Assembly (NCBI RefSeq): GCF_964026585.1
Contig: NZ_OZ032160.1
Coordinates: forward strand, 310,001-374,000
DNA from: Candidatus Endowatersipora endosymbiont of Watersipora subatra
Lineage (GTDB): Bacteria > Pseudomonadota > Alphaproteobacteria > Rhizobiales > Rhizobiaceae
Length of the DNA stretch: 64,000 nt
Direction: 5' to 3'
This document shows positions 9,529 through 19,955 of the stretch, one piece after another (within the stretch, counting starts at the first letter, position 1; every line of letters begins with the position of its first letter). A model generated the notes under the pieces. The model saw only the letters and a list, made by a program, of their open reading frames with translations. It ran no database searches and had not been told where the DNA came from. The position numbers and the translations under genes are program-made.

Positions 9529-10527
9529 CTATGATTTCACTTTATCAAAAACAGAATCGGTTTTATCAAATGAAAGAACATTCCAGCTTTGAATCATATG
9601 TGGTGGTAAGGGGGCCGTTACATCAATGACTCGTACTTGAGGATCGGGATGCGGAATAAGAATGCGTCGAGCATGAAGATGCAACCGGTTTGGTATACCG
9701 AATGGGTACTGCCATTGACTAGAGTTGAAATATTTTTTATCACCAATTATGGGGTGTCCCAAATATGCCATATGGACTCGCAATTGGTGAGTTCTCCCAG
9801 TGATCGGCGATAATTCAACCCAACTTACGTTCCTTGATCTTGAATCGATAATCCTATATCTAGATATAGAATAATATGCACCACAATCACCATTCTTTGC
9901 TACACGCATACGATCCCCGTCTACTGTCTTCTCCTTAGAAAGGTAAGTTGAAATATGACCTTCTTTTTGAAGCGGCATCCCCTGAATCAGGGCCCAATAA
10001 TTTTTTTGCGTATCACCTTCTCTGAAACTTCTATTTAAACTGACAGCAGCTCCACGCGTTCGTGCAACTAAAAGAGTTCCCGAAGTATCACGGTCCAGAC
10101 GATGAACTAAACGTGGTTTGTTCCCATATTTATCGCATAGAGACTCGAGCATTGAATCAATAGAGCGTTGAATACCAGATCCACCTTGTACTGCAAGGCC
10201 AGACGGCTTATTAAAGACGAAAACTTTCTTATCCTTAAATAACAACATGTCGCGTAAAATATCAAAGTCACGATGAGATTTAGTCGTCGTCATGTGATTC
10301 TTTTTAGTTATAGTTCGCGTATCAAGAGGTGGAATACGAACAATTTGTCCTGATTCGAGACGCGATGAGCTCTTAACCCTAGAGCCATTAACACGTACCT
10401 GTCCAGAGCGTAAAAGCTTCTGTAATTTTCCAAACCCAAGATCTGGACAATAAACCTTAAACCATCGATCGAGCCGCATATACGCCTCGTCTTCTTCAAC
10501 GACTTTCTGCATAACCTTGGATATCAT
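9529..10527 (-). CDS. RluA-family large-subunit rRNA pseudouridine synthase, probably RluC-like
   Basis: This enzyme isomerises uridine to pseudouridine in 23S rRNA. The 332 residues comprise an N-terminal S4 domain (about 18-75, with GKLQKLLRSGQVRVNG) and the RluA catalytic domain with HRLDRDTSGTLLVAR, whose second Asp is the catalytic residue. ITGRTHQLRVHMAYLGHPIIGD follows, typical of the family. The exact target (RluC versus RluD sites) cannot be told, so I give no symbol. ATG at 10527 is used; a second in-frame ATG (M6) is possible. Confidence 0.93.
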   Translation of the reverse strand: MISKVMQKVVEEDEAYMRLDRWFKVYCPDLGFGKLQKLLRSGQVRVNGSRVKSSSRLESGQIVRIPPLDTRTITKKNHMTTTKSHRDFDILRDMLLFKDKKVFVFNKPSGLAVQGGSGIQRSIDSMLESLCDKYGNKPRLVHRLDRDTSGTLLVARTRGAAVSLNRSFREGDTQKNYWALIQGMPLQKEGHISTYLSKEKTVDGDRMRVAKNGDCGAYYSISRYRIIDSRSRNVSWVELSPITGRTHQLRVHMAYLGHPIIGDKKYFNSSQWQYPFGIPNRLHLHARRILIPHPDPQVRVIDVTAPLPPHMIQSWNVLSFDKTDSVFDKVKS

Positions 10528-10628
10528 TTGGATTCCTGTGCTACAGATTGAATGAACCAGAATATCATAACCTCATAAAGACAAGAGATCAGAGAACATC
10601 AAGTCCATCTTGCTCTTCTGTCTTTTTT

Positions 10629-13205
10629 CTACTTGATCTGAAATTGAAGTTCCGAGTTCTTAACAATAACAACAACAGAAGAACCATCTCCTATTTTACC
10701 AGACAATAACATTTCAGAGAGAGGATCTTGTAAATAAGTTTGTATGGATCGCTTAAGAGGCCGGGCACCGTAGGCTGGTTCATATCCTCGCTCTGCTAGC
10801 CAGTCTAATGCGCTTTCATCTACGATGAGAGAAATTCTTTTGTCATCAAGACGTTTTTGCAGAAGAGAGAGCTGAATTTTCACAATAGATGCCATATCAT
10901 CTCGTTCCAAGCGCTGGAATAAGATAATTTCATCAACACGATTTAAAAATTCAGGACGGAAAGATGCGGTAACAATATCCATTACACGATCGTAAACAGA
11001 ATCCAGACTCTCATTCTCTTTCAAATTGATAAGGAATTCAGCTCCTAGATTTGAAGTCATGATGATGACGGTATTGCTAAAATTCACAGTTCGACCTTGT
11101 CCATCCGTTAACCGTCCATCGTCCATAATTTGAAGAAATAGGTTAAAGATATCTGAGTGTGCTTTTTCAATTTCATCACAGAGGACTACCTGATACGGTC
11201 TGCGCCGTATTACCTCAGTTAAGGCGCCTCCTTCATCATACCCAATATATCCTGGTGGTGCTCCAATCAAACGAGAAACAGAATGTTTTTCCATATATTC
11301 AGACATATCTAGACGGACTAGAGCATTATCGTCATCAAAAAGATAGCCAGCCAATGCTTTTGTCAGCTCAGTCTTTCCAACACCTGTGGGTCCAAGAAAA
11401 ATGAAGGAACCAACAGGTCGACTTGAATCTTGTAATCCTGCCCTGGCCCGGCGTACAGCTTTTGAGATAGCTCTGATAGCCTCTTCTTGACCAACAACTC
11501 GCGTTCCGAGCAACTCTTCCATTCTTAAAAGTTTTTCACGCTCCCCTTCCAATAGCTTATCAATAGGAATACCAGTCCAACGAACAATCACATCTGCTAT
11601 GTGATCCGCTGTCACAATCTCGTCAACCATAATTGAATGATTAGGATTTTTTTCGGCTTCTTCAATTCTATCTTGGAGATTGGGAATTATACTATACAAT
11701 AACTCACCTGCTCGAGTCAGATTTCCTTCGCGCTGAGAAATATCCAACTCCGACCGAGCACGATCAAGCTTCGCTTTTAAATCACGAATCTCTGCTAAGC
11801 GTCCCTTTTCAGATATCCAGCGCTCTGATAACGAGTGTTCTTTTTTCTCAAGGTCTTTTAAATCCGCATTAAGCCTTTCTAACCTATTAATGGAGGATTG
11901 ATCTTTTTCTCTCTTTAGGGCTTCTTGTTCAATTTTTATCTGAATGATGCGACGATCGAGTTCATCTAGCTCTTCTGGTTTTGAATCAATTTGCATCCGT
12001 AATCGTGCCCCTGCTTCATCAATTAAATCGATGGCTTTATCTGGCAAGAAGCGGTCTCCAATGTAACGGTCTGATAATGTAGCGGCGGCAACCAAAGCAG
12101 CATCGGCGATCCTCACCCCGTGATGCAGTTCATATTTTTCTTTTATACCACGCAAAATAGAAATAGTATCTTTAACGGTGGGTTGTACAATTAAAACAGG
12201 CTGGAAACGACGAGCAAGAGCTACATCTTTTTCAACATGTTTTTTATATTCATCAAGTGTTGTCGCTCCAATACAATGCAAATCACCACGTGCAAGGGCA
12301 GGTTTTAATAGATTCGATGCATCCATAGCACCATCTGATTTTCCTGCCCCCACAAGAGTGTGCATTTCATCTATGAATAAAACAACACCATCTATCGACG
12401 ATTGAATTTCTGACAAGATAGCTTTCAGGCGTTCCTCAAATTCACCGCGATACTTAGCACCAGCAACCAATGCTCCCATGTCTAGGACTAACAACTGTTT
12501 TCGACGTAAACTTTCTGGTACGTCAGAATTAACCATTCGCAAAGCTAACCCTTCTGCAATTGCTGTCTTTCCTACCCCCGGTTCACCGATGAGGACAGGA
12601 TTGTTTTTAGTACGCCGAGATAACACCTGGACCGTACGGCGGATTTCATCATCCCGGCCAATGACTGGATCAAGAAGACCTTCACGCGCATCTTTGGTCA
12701 GATCACGGGTATATTTTTTAAGAGTATCAAATGTATCTTCAGCAGTAGCAGAATTTGCTTTTCTGCCTTTTCTTATTTCTTCGATAGCCTGATTTATATT
12801 TTTTTCTGTTAGCCCTATATCAGCTAATATCTTCCCGGCTCCAGTATTTTTTTCTATAACAATCGCAAGAAGGAAGACATGAATCGTTACGAAGTGATCG
12901 CCCCTTTTTTGGGCAGTTTTTTCTGCTTGTTTGCAAATCTGTATAAACTCAGGAGACATATAGATTTGACCTTCACCTCCTAAAATTTTTGTTATTTTCA
13001 AGAGTGTATTTTCAACTCTGGAGCGCGCTTCCATAGCATTACCACCTGCACGGGAAATCAAGTCTGCTGTCATTCCCTGATCATCATCCAGTAAGGCTAA
13101 TAAAACATGCTCTGGCGTTAATTTCTGATGTCCTTCTAATAAAGCATGTTCTTGTGCTGACTGTACAAATCGATGCAGCTTTTCAGTGAAATTTTTGAAA
13201 TTCAT
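10629..13205 (-). CDS. clpB: ClpB protein disaggregase
   Basis: ClpB is a hexameric AAA+ chaperone that resolves protein aggregates with DnaK. The 858 residues show, in order, the Clp N domain (1-150, with [14 protein letters not shown]), NBD1 with Walker A GEPGVGKT and Walker [15 protein letters not shown], a long coiled-coil middle domain (about 400-530), and NBD2 with GPTGVGKTE and the RLDMSEY motif. The C-terminal domain has [16 protein letters not shown]. Length and domains are normal. It sits 97 bases downstream of the DUF4167 gene. No heat-shock promoter was recognised. Confidence 0.98.
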   Translation of the reverse strand: MNFKNFTEKLHRFVQSAQEHALLEGHQKLTPEHVLLALLDDDQGMTADLISRAGGNAMEARSRVENTLLKITKILGGEGQIYMSPEFIQICKQAEKTAQKRGDHFVTIHVFLLAIVIEKNTGAGKILADIGLTEKNINQAIEEIRKGRKANSATAEDTFDTLKKYTRDLTKDAREGLLDPVIGRDDEIRRTVQVLSRRTKNNPVLIGEPGVGKTAIAEGLALRMVNSDVPESLRRKQLLVLDMGALVAGAKYRGEFEERLKAILSEIQSSIDGVVLFIDEMHTLVGAGKSDGAMDASNLLKPALARGDLHCIGATTLDEYKKHVEKDVALARRFQPVLIVQPTVKDTISILRGIKEKYELHHGVRIADAALVAAATLSDRYIGDRFLPDKAIDLIDEAGARLRMQIDSKPEELDELDRRIIQIKIEQEALKREKDQSSINRLERLNADLKDLEKKEHSLSERWISEKGRLAEIRDLKAKLDRARSELDISQREGNLTRAGELLYSIIPNLQDRIEEAEKNPNHSIMVDEIVTADHIADVIVRWTGIPIDKLLEGEREKLLRMEELLGTRVVGQEEAIRAISKAVRRARAGLQDSSRPVGSFIFLGPTGVGKTELTKALAGYLFDDDNALVRLDMSEYMEKHSVSRLIGAPPGYIGYDEGGALTEVIRRRPYQVVLCDEIEKAHSDIFNLFLQIMDDGRLTDGQGRTVNFSNTVIIMTSNLGAEFLINLKENESLDSVYDRVMDIVTASFRPEFLNRVDEIILFQRLERDDMASIVKIQLSLLQKRLDDKRISLIVDESALDWLAERGYEPAYGARPLKRSIQTYLQDPLSEMLLSGKIGDGSSVVVIVKNSELQFQIK

Positions 13206-13271
13206 GAAACTTTCTCGTATACGTTTAATTGAATGTAAGAAAAATAATAAAATGAAGAATTCCTAGTTATT

Positions 13272-13290
13272 AGGCTAAGAGGATTAGCCT
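13272..13290 (-). terminator. Hairpin between the DUF4167 gene and clpB
   Basis: AGGCTAA-GAGGA-TTAGCCT is a perfect 7-bp stem with a 5-base loop, 13 bases after the DUF4167 stop. No T-run follows directly on the minus strand, so it may be an attenuating or mRNA-end hairpin rather than a full terminator. Confidence 0.45.
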
Positions 13291-13302
13291 GAATCTATGA
13301 AC

Positions 13303-13938
13303 TTATTCATCTTCGACTCCAGAAAGAAACAAGGGATGTTCAACAGAGGTTTCTTTAGAAAGAACAGCTGATTCTGCTTTTTTGTGTGACCTTCGAGAAG
13401 GCGTACGTCCTGATTCCGGATCTACTGTTTCTGTAAAAGAAGGCTCTTCTTTCACTATCATTTCCGAATGAGAATCAGTTCCATCAAATGGATCATTATT
13501 AGAAATATTCTCTATATTAATCGTTTTTTCTATGTTCTCAAACTGGCGTTGGCGACGGCCTCGCCCTCGACTTCTCATATTGTTGTTATTAACTTCATTG
13601 GTCTGCAAAGACTGTTCACAGTCAGCGTCATTTTCTTCAGAAATGTGTTGAACACGCTGAATCTGTTGTTGTGCAGCCTGAGCCTGCGCAATAACAATCA
13701 ATCTGTTGTAATGCTCTGCATGTTGCCAATAGCTTTCAGCTGCTACATTATCCCCTCCAGACTCAGCATCCCGGGCGAGTTGCATGTATTTTTCTGCAAT
13801 ATGAGTAGCCGTTCCACGAATCTTAACATCAGGCCCATTGCTTTCTATTGAACGATTCAGATGATTTCGATTATTAGTATTGCGATTATTACTACGAGGA
13901 CGGGAACGATGCCGACTTTGAGGTTGACCTTGTCTCAT
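13303..13938 (-). CDS. DUF4167 family protein, probably RNA-associated
   Basis: The function is unknown. The 211 residues start with a basic Arg/Asn/His-rich tail (about 1-30). The conserved DUF4167 block spans about 38-85 (VKIRGTATHIAEKY, QLARDAESGGDNVAAESY, QHAEHYNRLI). A Gln-rich stretch and a low-complexity charged tail follow. In rhizobia this family lies between prmC and clpB, as here. The basic tail suggests nucleic-acid binding, which is inference. ATG at 13938 is used. Family assignment is confident. Confidence 0.85.
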   Translation of the reverse strand: MRQGQPQSRHRSRPRSNNRNTNNRNHLNRSIESNGPDVKIRGTATHIAEKYMQLARDAESGGDNVAAESYWQHAEHYNRLIVIAQAQAAQQQIQRVQHISEENDADCEQSLQTNEVNNNNMRSRGRGRRQRQFENIEKTINIENISNNDPFDGTDSHSEMIVKEEPSFTETVDPESGRTPSRRSHKKAESAVLSKETSVEHPLFLSGVEDE

Positions 13939-14274
13939 ACGGACTTTCTCTATTAATAAAATTGTACTGTAATGTAACTTCGAACGGTCAGGATAAAATA
14001 GGAGAAACGTTTGTAAATCGAGATGACTTAAACTACCTAATAATACCTAATAATAAACGGACTTTTTCAAAGGATTACCTACATACCGAGAAGATGAATA
14101 TCTACAATCAATTCTATCAATGTTGACTCTAAATTTAGCTGAGGAAACAATATAACAATATAATTGAGCACAGCACATAACCAAGAATAAAATGAGGCAG
14201 ATAGTTAAATAATTCTAATCTACATTCGATTACAATAAGCGTGGCTGCGTAAAATGCAAATACTTTAGGAAGAC
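13939..14274. other. Intergenic region prmC / DUF4167
   Basis: This 336-base AT-rich gap lies between two co-directional genes. The only structure seen is a tandem duplication of ACCTAATAAT near 14035-14055. No RNA gene or convincing frame was found. Confidence 0.5.
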
Positions 14275-15138
14275 TCATTCTTTTAAAGTGAATAACAAAC
14301 ATCTGTCTTTCCTTTCTAGATCTTTGAAAGAGTCAGCCAGAAGAAGGCTAAATTTATTAGCAATTTCAATAACAGATTTTCTTTGACGATGACCAATTTC
14401 TAGAGCCACAAACCCTTTTGGTTTTAAAAAGCGAAATGCATTTTTTAGTATTCTACGATATGCAGTCAGTCCATCCTTCCCACCATAAAGGGCAATAAAG
14501 GGATCATGCTCTAAAACTTCCTTACTCAAATCTCTAAATTCCCCTCCTGAAATATAGGGAGGATTGCTCACAAGAAAATCAAACTTACCATCTACAGCAT
14601 CATACCAACTGCCAAGAGAAACTGAAAGACGGTTGGAAAAACCAAGGATTTCTGCATTTTTTTTCGCTATATTTAATGTTCCTTTCAGAATATCAGTTGC
14701 AAGGCATGTTGAATTTGGTAATTGCGATAATATAGCTAAACCTATAGCACCTGTACCAGTTCCTAGGTCAGCAAAACGAAGTTGGTTGCATTCAATTTTT
14801 TGAACATAGAGATAATGTAAAACCAGATCGATGAGTCTTTCTGTCTCTGGTCTGGGCTCCAGTGTCTCTGGTGATATTATTAACTCAAGTCCATAAAAAT
14901 CACGCTGACCGATTATTCTATGGACAGGAACACCAGAGATTCGCATTTTAATCAATGATTGAAAATGATCGATATTAGAAGACTTGAGTTCCTCATGGTA
15001 AGATTTAACAATATCAGCATGTTCGCATTTCAGTTCATGCTGAAGCAATAACCGAGCATCCAAAGCTGGAGTCAGAGAACCGGAAGCTGCTAATTTAGCG
15101 GTTGATGATATAAGCATACCCTCATATGTAATCTTCAT
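14275..15138 (-). CDS. prmC: Release-factor glutamine N5-methyltransferase
   Basis: PrmC methylates the glutamine of the GGQ motif in release factors 1 and 2, raising termination efficiency. The 287 residues have an N-terminal helical RF-binding domain (about 1-85) and a Rossmann SAM domain with [15 protein letters not shown] and the substrate-glutamine motif NPPYI. Its start overlaps the end of prfA by 4 bases, a typical translational coupling of enzyme and substrate genes. Upstream promoter use is likely shared with lysC-prfA. Confidence 0.96.
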   Translation of the reverse strand: MKITYEGMLISSTAKLAASGSLTPALDARLLLQHELKCEHADIVKSYHEELKSSNIDHFQSLIKMRISGVPVHRIIGQRDFYGLELIISPETLEPRPETERLIDLVLHYLYVQKIECNQLRFADLGTGTGAIGLAILSQLPNSTCLATDILKGTLNIAKKNAEILGFSNRLSVSLGSWYDAVDGKFDFLVSNPPYISGGEFRDLSKEVLEHDPFIALYGGKDGLTAYRRILKNAFRFLKPKGFVALEIGHRQRKSVIEIANKFSLLLADSFKDLERKDRCLLFTLKE

Positions 15139-16211
15139 TGTTTTTCATCTAAAGCCGAAAGAAGACTCGCGTGATAATCAGTCATTAGAGCGTCAAATAA
15201 TTCGTCAAGACCTTCACCAGAAATCATCTTATCCAATTTGTGGAAAGTTAGATTAATCCGATGATCGGTCAGACGACCTTGAGGAAAATTATACGTTCTG
15301 ATCCGTTCAGAACGGTCTCCGCTTCCCACTTGCCACTTTCTTGATTCAGCACGTTCTTGATAGACCTTTTTCTGCTCTCGGTCATAAAGTCTAGTCCGTA
15401 ATTCCTTCATAGCAAATGCACGGTTTTGATGCTGTGATTTTTCTGATGAAATAACTACTATACCAGTCGGAATATGGGTAATCCTTACAGCAGAATCAGT
15501 TGTATTAACGTGTTGACCACCTGCACCGGATGCTCGCATTGTATCAATACGAATATCTTCATCTCTTATTTCTACATCAACTTCTTCTGCCTCTGGTAAA
15601 ACTGCAACGGTCGCAGTCGAGGTATGGATCCTACCACTAGATTCTGTTTCTGGTACACGCTGGACACGGTGAACACCAGATTCAAATTTCAGTCTCGAAA
15701 AAACACCTTTGCCACAAATCGAGGCAACAATCTCTTTGCAGCCGCCAATTTCAGAAAGACTTTCTGACAAAATCTCGACTTTCCAACGATGAATTTCAGA
15801 ATATCGTTGATACATACGAAATAAACTCCCTGCAAACAGGGCTGCTTCCGAACCACCAGTTCCTGCCCGAACTTCTAGAATAGCATTCTTCTTATCAGAT
15901 GGATTTCGAGGTAATAAAAGAATTTTAATTTCTTCTTCAAGACATCTCAGTCTCTGAGAGAGCTCATGGGCTTCGTTATTGGCAAGAATCCGCATCTCAT
16001 CATCAGTATTGACATCAGATAAGATTTCTTCAACATTAGTCATTTCATCTTCAGTATCTTTCATCATTGAAATTTTTTCAACGACTGGTCCAATTTCAGA
16101 AAACTCTGAGGACAATTTTATGTAAGTTTCTGTGTCGAGATCTTCATTCATTCGACTTGTGATTTCGGTGTAGCGAATCAGTAACTGGTCGAGTTTTTCT
16201 TTTGGAAGCAT
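15135..16211 (-). CDS. prfA: Peptide chain release factor 1
   Basis: RF1 recognises UAA and UAG and triggers peptide release. From the ATG at 16211 the product is 358 residues, the family norm. A GTG at 16256 is in frame and adds 15 residues, but the family begins near LPKEKLDQL, so I prefer 16211. The GGQ loop is in [18 protein letters not shown]; the codon-recognition region upstream is intact, with [19 protein letters not shown]. It lies directly downstream of lysC and overlaps prmC by 4 bases. The rhizobial neighbour ptsP, normally between lysC and prfA, is absent. Confidence 0.96.
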   Translation of the reverse strand: MLPKEKLDQLLIRYTEITSRMNEDLDTETYIKLSSEFSEIGPVVEKISMMKDTEDEMTNVEEILSDVNTDDEMRILANNEAHELSQRLRCLEEEIKILLLPRNPSDKKNAILEVRAGTGGSEAALFAGSLFRMYQRYSEIHRWKVEILSESLSEIGGCKEIVASICGKGVFSRLKFESGVHRVQRVPETESSGRIHTSTATVAVLPEAEEVDVEIRDEDIRIDTMRASGAGGQHVNTTDSAVRITHIPTGIVVISSEKSQHQNRAFAMKELRTRLYDREQKKVYQERAESRKWQVGSGDRSERIRTYNFPQGRLTDHRINLTFHKLDKMISGEGLDELFDALMTDYHASLLSALDEKQ

Positions 16212-16255
16212 AGTGTTATAGATTCTTCTCAGGAGGAAGTAGAAATGGGATTCCA

Positions 16256-17530
16256 CTACTCTTTGTCGAGGCCGTACTGTTTGTGCAACGTACGAACAGC
16301 TAAATCGGAATACGATTGATCGATTAACATAGATATTTTGATCTCAGAAGTCGTGATAGCATGAATATTAATCCCTCTTTCTGCAAGGGCTTTAAATGCG
16401 GAAGCTGCAACACCAGGATGGCTGCGCATCCCCACGCCAATCACAGAAATTTTGACCATACCTGGTCCACTCTGAATAATCTCGTATCCAATCTCATCTT
16501 TTGATGTATTCAAAGTTTCAAGTGCCTTCTTGAGATTAGACGCTGGAACTGTAAAGGTCATATCGGTAACAGAGCCGTCTTCAGATACATTTTGGACAAT
16601 CATGTCCACATTGATATCAGCATCAGCAAGTTCCCCAAACACAGTAGCTGCAACACCAGGTTTATCTGAAACCCTTCGCAAAGATATCTGTGCCTCGTCT
16701 TTAACATAGGTAATCCCACTCACAATGTGGTGTTCCATAATATCTTCCTCACTGCCAATCAATGTTCCAATTGATTGTGGAATATTTCCAGAATCAATTG
16801 ATTCGGGATCCTCGAAGCTTGAACGAACAAATATTTTCACCCCATGAACCATAGCCAATTCAACCGATCGAACTTGTAGTACTTTTGCTCCAAGAGATGC
16901 CATTTCAAGCATTTCTTCAAATGATACTCGATTCAAACGACGGGCAGACGATACAATGTGTGGATCACTTGTATACACACCATCAACATCCGTATAAATA
17001 TCACATCGATCAGCTTTCACAACTGCTGCAAGAGCAACAGCACTGGTATCTGATCCACCTCTGCCTAATGTTGCAACCCGTTGATCCGAGCCTATCCCTT
17101 GAAATCCAGCAACAACAGCAACCTGACCATGCTCCATCTGATTAATAATGTTAGCTCCATTTATGTTTTGTATTCTAGCAGCCCCATGCTTATTATTTGT
17201 CAAAACAGGGATTTGCCATCCAAGCCAGGAACGAGCATCAACACAAATGGACTGTAGTGCAATCGCTAGAAGGCCGCTAGTAACTTGCTCCCCAGATGAA
17301 ACAATCGTATCATACTCACAATTGTCGAAAGTCGGCGCTTTAGAACCACATACATTAGGAATATTATTCACCCAATTAACTAACTCATTCGTTCTACCAG
17401 CCATAGCAGAGACAACAACGGCTATCTGATGACCGAAATCATATTCACGCTTTACGTGTCGTGCAACATTATAAATCCGTTGAAGATCTGCAACGGATGT
17501 TCCACCAAATTTCATCACCAAACGGGCCAT
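16256..17530 (-). CDS. lysC: Aspartate kinase
   Basis: LysC phosphorylates aspartate, the first step toward diaminopimelate/lysine, threonine and methionine. The 424 residues open with the KFGGTSVAD motif at 7-15. [15 protein letters not shown] and the [13 protein letters not shown] motif complete the kinase domain. Two C-terminal ACT domains (about 265-424) give allosteric feedback by end products. The start ATG lacks a clear ribosome binding site. It is divergent from ubiG, and a hairpin lies 40 bases upstream (17570-17589). Confidence 0.97.
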   Translation of the reverse strand: MARLVMKFGGTSVADLQRIYNVARHVKREYDFGHQIAVVVSAMAGRTNELVNWVNNIPNVCGSKAPTFDNCEYDTIVSSGEQVTSGLLAIALQSICVDARSWLGWQIPVLTNNKHGAARIQNINGANIINQMEHGQVAVVAGFQGIGSDQRVATLGRGGSDTSAVALAAVVKADRCDIYTDVDGVYTSDPHIVSSARRLNRVSFEEMLEMASLGAKVLQVRSVELAMVHGVKIFVRSSFEDPESIDSGNIPQSIGTLIGSEEDIMEHHIVSGITYVKDEAQISLRRVSDKPGVAATVFGELADADINVDMIVQNVSEDGSVTDMTFTVPASNLKKALETLNTSKDEIGYEIIQSGPGMVKISVIGVGMRSHPGVAASAFKALAERGINIHAITTSEIKISMLIDQSYSDLAVRTLHKQYGLDKE

Positions 17531-18091
17531 GAATAAATATCTAAGTTCGGGGTTTATTTATTTTAACAGAGGATGATAACTATCATCCTGCTTATCATGA
17601 AGCAAAAAAAGTGAGAAAAGGAGAGAAATCAACGCCTAAAGATCACTTCACTTGTAAGAAACAAGGAACTCAGCTTAGCTTATGATTGATAAGTTTATTC
17701 TTAAAGTGCAAGATGACTTAAACATTATAAATCTCCTTTGACGCTAATCGGACCTTTCTTCTATTAAAAGATAGTCCATATTTTAACTGAGAACCTTTAG
17801 CGTATAATGCAAGAAAAAAAAGTCTCTCATCCATTTTAACATGTTTATCAAGTTTAGTAAATCGTACTCTATCTATTATTTAGAATGTATGACTAGAATA
17901 GAAGTCGGCCAAGTATGATTGAAATAAAGAGAAGATACCTGAACATGAAGGTTGTAAGACCAGTTCGGAATGCTTAGACATGTCAATATGAGAAAAAATA
18001 ATATTAATAATAGATCCTAATAAATATGAGATATTCGGACTGGAATTGAACGATCTTTTTCTCGCCTCTTCACTTTGAAGAAAGTACGCTC
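17531..18091. other. Intergenic region between divergent lysC and ubiG, with a leader hairpin
   Basis: This 561-base gap holds the promoters of two divergent genes. A perfect 8-bp hairpin AGGATGAT-AACT-ATCATCCT lies at 17570-17589, 40 bases before lysC. It could sit in the lysC leader. No lysine riboswitch core is recognisable. The remainder is AT-rich without a coding frame. Confidence 0.45.
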
Positions 18092-18859
18092 ATGATAAAC
18101 AAAAGCACTGTAGATCAATCAGAAATAGACCGTTTTTCATCATTAGCTGATCAATGGTGGAATCCGAGAGGAAAATTTAGGCCCCTTCATCAATTGAACC
18201 CAATCCGGTTAGACTATATTTTCAGTCGTGCTTGCAAGCACTTCAACCGTGATTCTCATTCCCCTAATGCCATGGAAGGTCTACGTATTCTGGATCTGGG
18301 TTGTGGTGGCGGCTTGCTGAGTGAACCGATTGCTCGGATGGGTGCTAGAATTGTTGGTGTAGATCCCTCAGAAACAAATATAGAAATAGCGAAGATGCAT
18401 GCTAGAAAATCTGGTGTTACAGTTGATTACCGCGTGACCACTTTAGAATATCTAGCCCAAAATAATGAAAAATTTGACATTATTTTGAATATGGAAGTTA
18501 TTGAGCATGTAAGACATGTACGTCAATTTATGATTAGCTGTTCAGAGATGATAGAACCTAGCGGTCTTATGTTTGTTGGTACAATTAACAGAACTAGAAA
18601 AGCACAATTTTTGGCGATATTTATGGCCGAAAATATTCTTCGCTGGCTTCCTCAAGGTACACACAATTATGAAAAATTCGTCACACCTAACGAAGCAAAT
18701 TCTTATATGCAGGAAGGTGGTTTGAATTTTTTAGAGGAAATTGGAGTCAGTTATAATATTTTTTCGAATCGCTGGACCTTATCAAAGGACACAGACGTCA
18801 ATTATATGATTCTATCTCAACGGCCTGGCCTAAGCTCTAAAAAAGAGAATAGACACTAA
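18092..18859 (+). CDS. ubiG: Ubiquinone biosynthesis O-methyltransferase
   Basis: UbiG carries out both O-methylations of ubiquinone synthesis. The 255 residues have a family-typical N-terminus (IDRFSSLADQWWNPRGKFRPLH), SAM motif I ILDLGCGGGLLSEPIARMGA at about 68-87, and the NMEVIEHV motif III region. Its last 4 bases overlap the 3' end of convergent gap. It is divergent from lysC, the usual rhizobial arrangement. The start ATG at 18092 fits homologues. Confidence 0.96.
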   Translation: MINKSTVDQSEIDRFSSLADQWWNPRGKFRPLHQLNPIRLDYIFSRACKHFNRDSHSPNAMEGLRILDLGCGGGLLSEPIARMGARIVGVDPSETNIEIAKMHARKSGVTVDYRVTTLEYLAQNNEKFDIILNMEVIEHVRHVRQFMISCSEMIEPSGLMFVGTINRTRKAQFLAIFMAENILRWLPQGTHNYEKFVTPNEANSYMQEGGLNFLEEIGVSYNIFSNRWTLSKDTDVNYMILSQRPGLSSKKENRH

Positions 18860-19872
18860 ATGTTCTTACCTATCTCAGCCGCTATGTCGTTCATACGGCA
18901 AGAAAACCCCCATTCATTGTCATACCAACTCATAACCTGAATCATTTCTTCATCTATGACCTTGGTTTGAGCCGGTGCAAAAATAGAAGAATGTGAATTA
19001 TGGTTGAAGTCAATGGAAACCTTTGGTTGTATATCATAATCTAGGACATATTTTAATTCCCCACGCGCGGCTTTTTCGATTGCCTTATTAATTTCATTAA
19101 CTGATGTTTTTCGATTAGCCTTAAATTTGAAGTCTATTAGCGAAACGTTGGCAGTTGGAACTCGCAACGACGAACCATCTAATTTACCTTCGAGTTCTGG
19201 TATAATGCATCCGACTCCTTTTGCTAAACCTGTAGAAGTAGGGATAATTGACTGGGTTGCTGAACGTGAACGGTAAAGATCTTTATGATTTCGGTCTAAA
19301 AGGGTCTGGTCACCAGTATATGAATGTACTGTAGTGACAAAACCATATTGAATACCAACTTCAGCATGAAGAACAGAGGCAATCGGTACTAGACAGTTTG
19401 TCGTGCATGATGACGCTGAGATTACTAAATCCTTCTTAGTAATTCTTTTATGATTTATTCCATAGACAATTGTTTTATCAACATTTTTTCCAGGTGCTGA
19501 AATTAATACACGTTTTGCTCCTGAAAACAAATGAATATCGGCCTGAGGGCGTTCTGTAAAGAAACCGGTGCACTCCATAACGATATCTACATCTAACTGT
19601 CTCCAAGGCAGCTTGGCAGGATCACGATAATTAAAAATAGGAATCAGGCCACGCCCAGCATTAATACCCTTTGAGGTTGTCTTAATCTCCCACGGAAAGC
19701 ACCCGTGAATACTATCATAGCGTAAAAGATGGGCATTTGTTTCAATGGAACCCGAGTCGTTGATTGCTACAACCTCAATATCTGTATGTTGAGATTCATA
19801 AAGTGCACGCAATGTATTTCGTCCTATGCGCCCGAATCCATTAATTGCAACCCTAAGACCCCTAACTGACAT
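18856..19872 (-). CDS. gap: Glyceraldehyde-3-phosphate dehydrogenase
   Basis: This enzyme oxidises glyceraldehyde-3-phosphate with NAD+ and phosphate. The 338 residues have the Rossmann motif NGFGRIGRN at about 10-18 and the catalytic Cys in SASCTTNCL (near 155). WYDNEWGFSCRM is near the C-terminus. It lies 83 bases downstream of tkt, linking the non-oxidative pentose phosphate route and glycolysis. The usual follow-on gene pgk is not next to it. Confidence 0.97.
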   Translation of the reverse strand: MSVRGLRVAINGFGRIGRNTLRALYESQHTDIEVVAINDSGSIETNAHLLRYDSIHGCFPWEIKTTSKGINAGRGLIPIFNYRDPAKLPWRQLDVDIVMECTGFFTERPQADIHLFSGAKRVLISAPGKNVDKTIVYGINHKRITKKDLVISASSCTTNCLVPIASVLHAEVGIQYGFVTTVHSYTGDQTLLDRNHKDLYRSRSATQSIIPTSTGLAKGVGCIIPELEGKLDGSSLRVPTANVSLIDFKFKANRKTSVNEINKAIEKAARGELKYVLDYDIQPKVSIDFNHNSHSSIFAPAQTKVIDEEMIQVMSWYDNEWGFSCRMNDIAAEIGKNI

Positions 19873-19955
19873 AACTATTTGTAACCTCTAATCAAAAAAT
19901 ATTCCTCAAAGAACGCTCTTGCCAAGACAGAACATAATGTTGTCTTAACATTATT

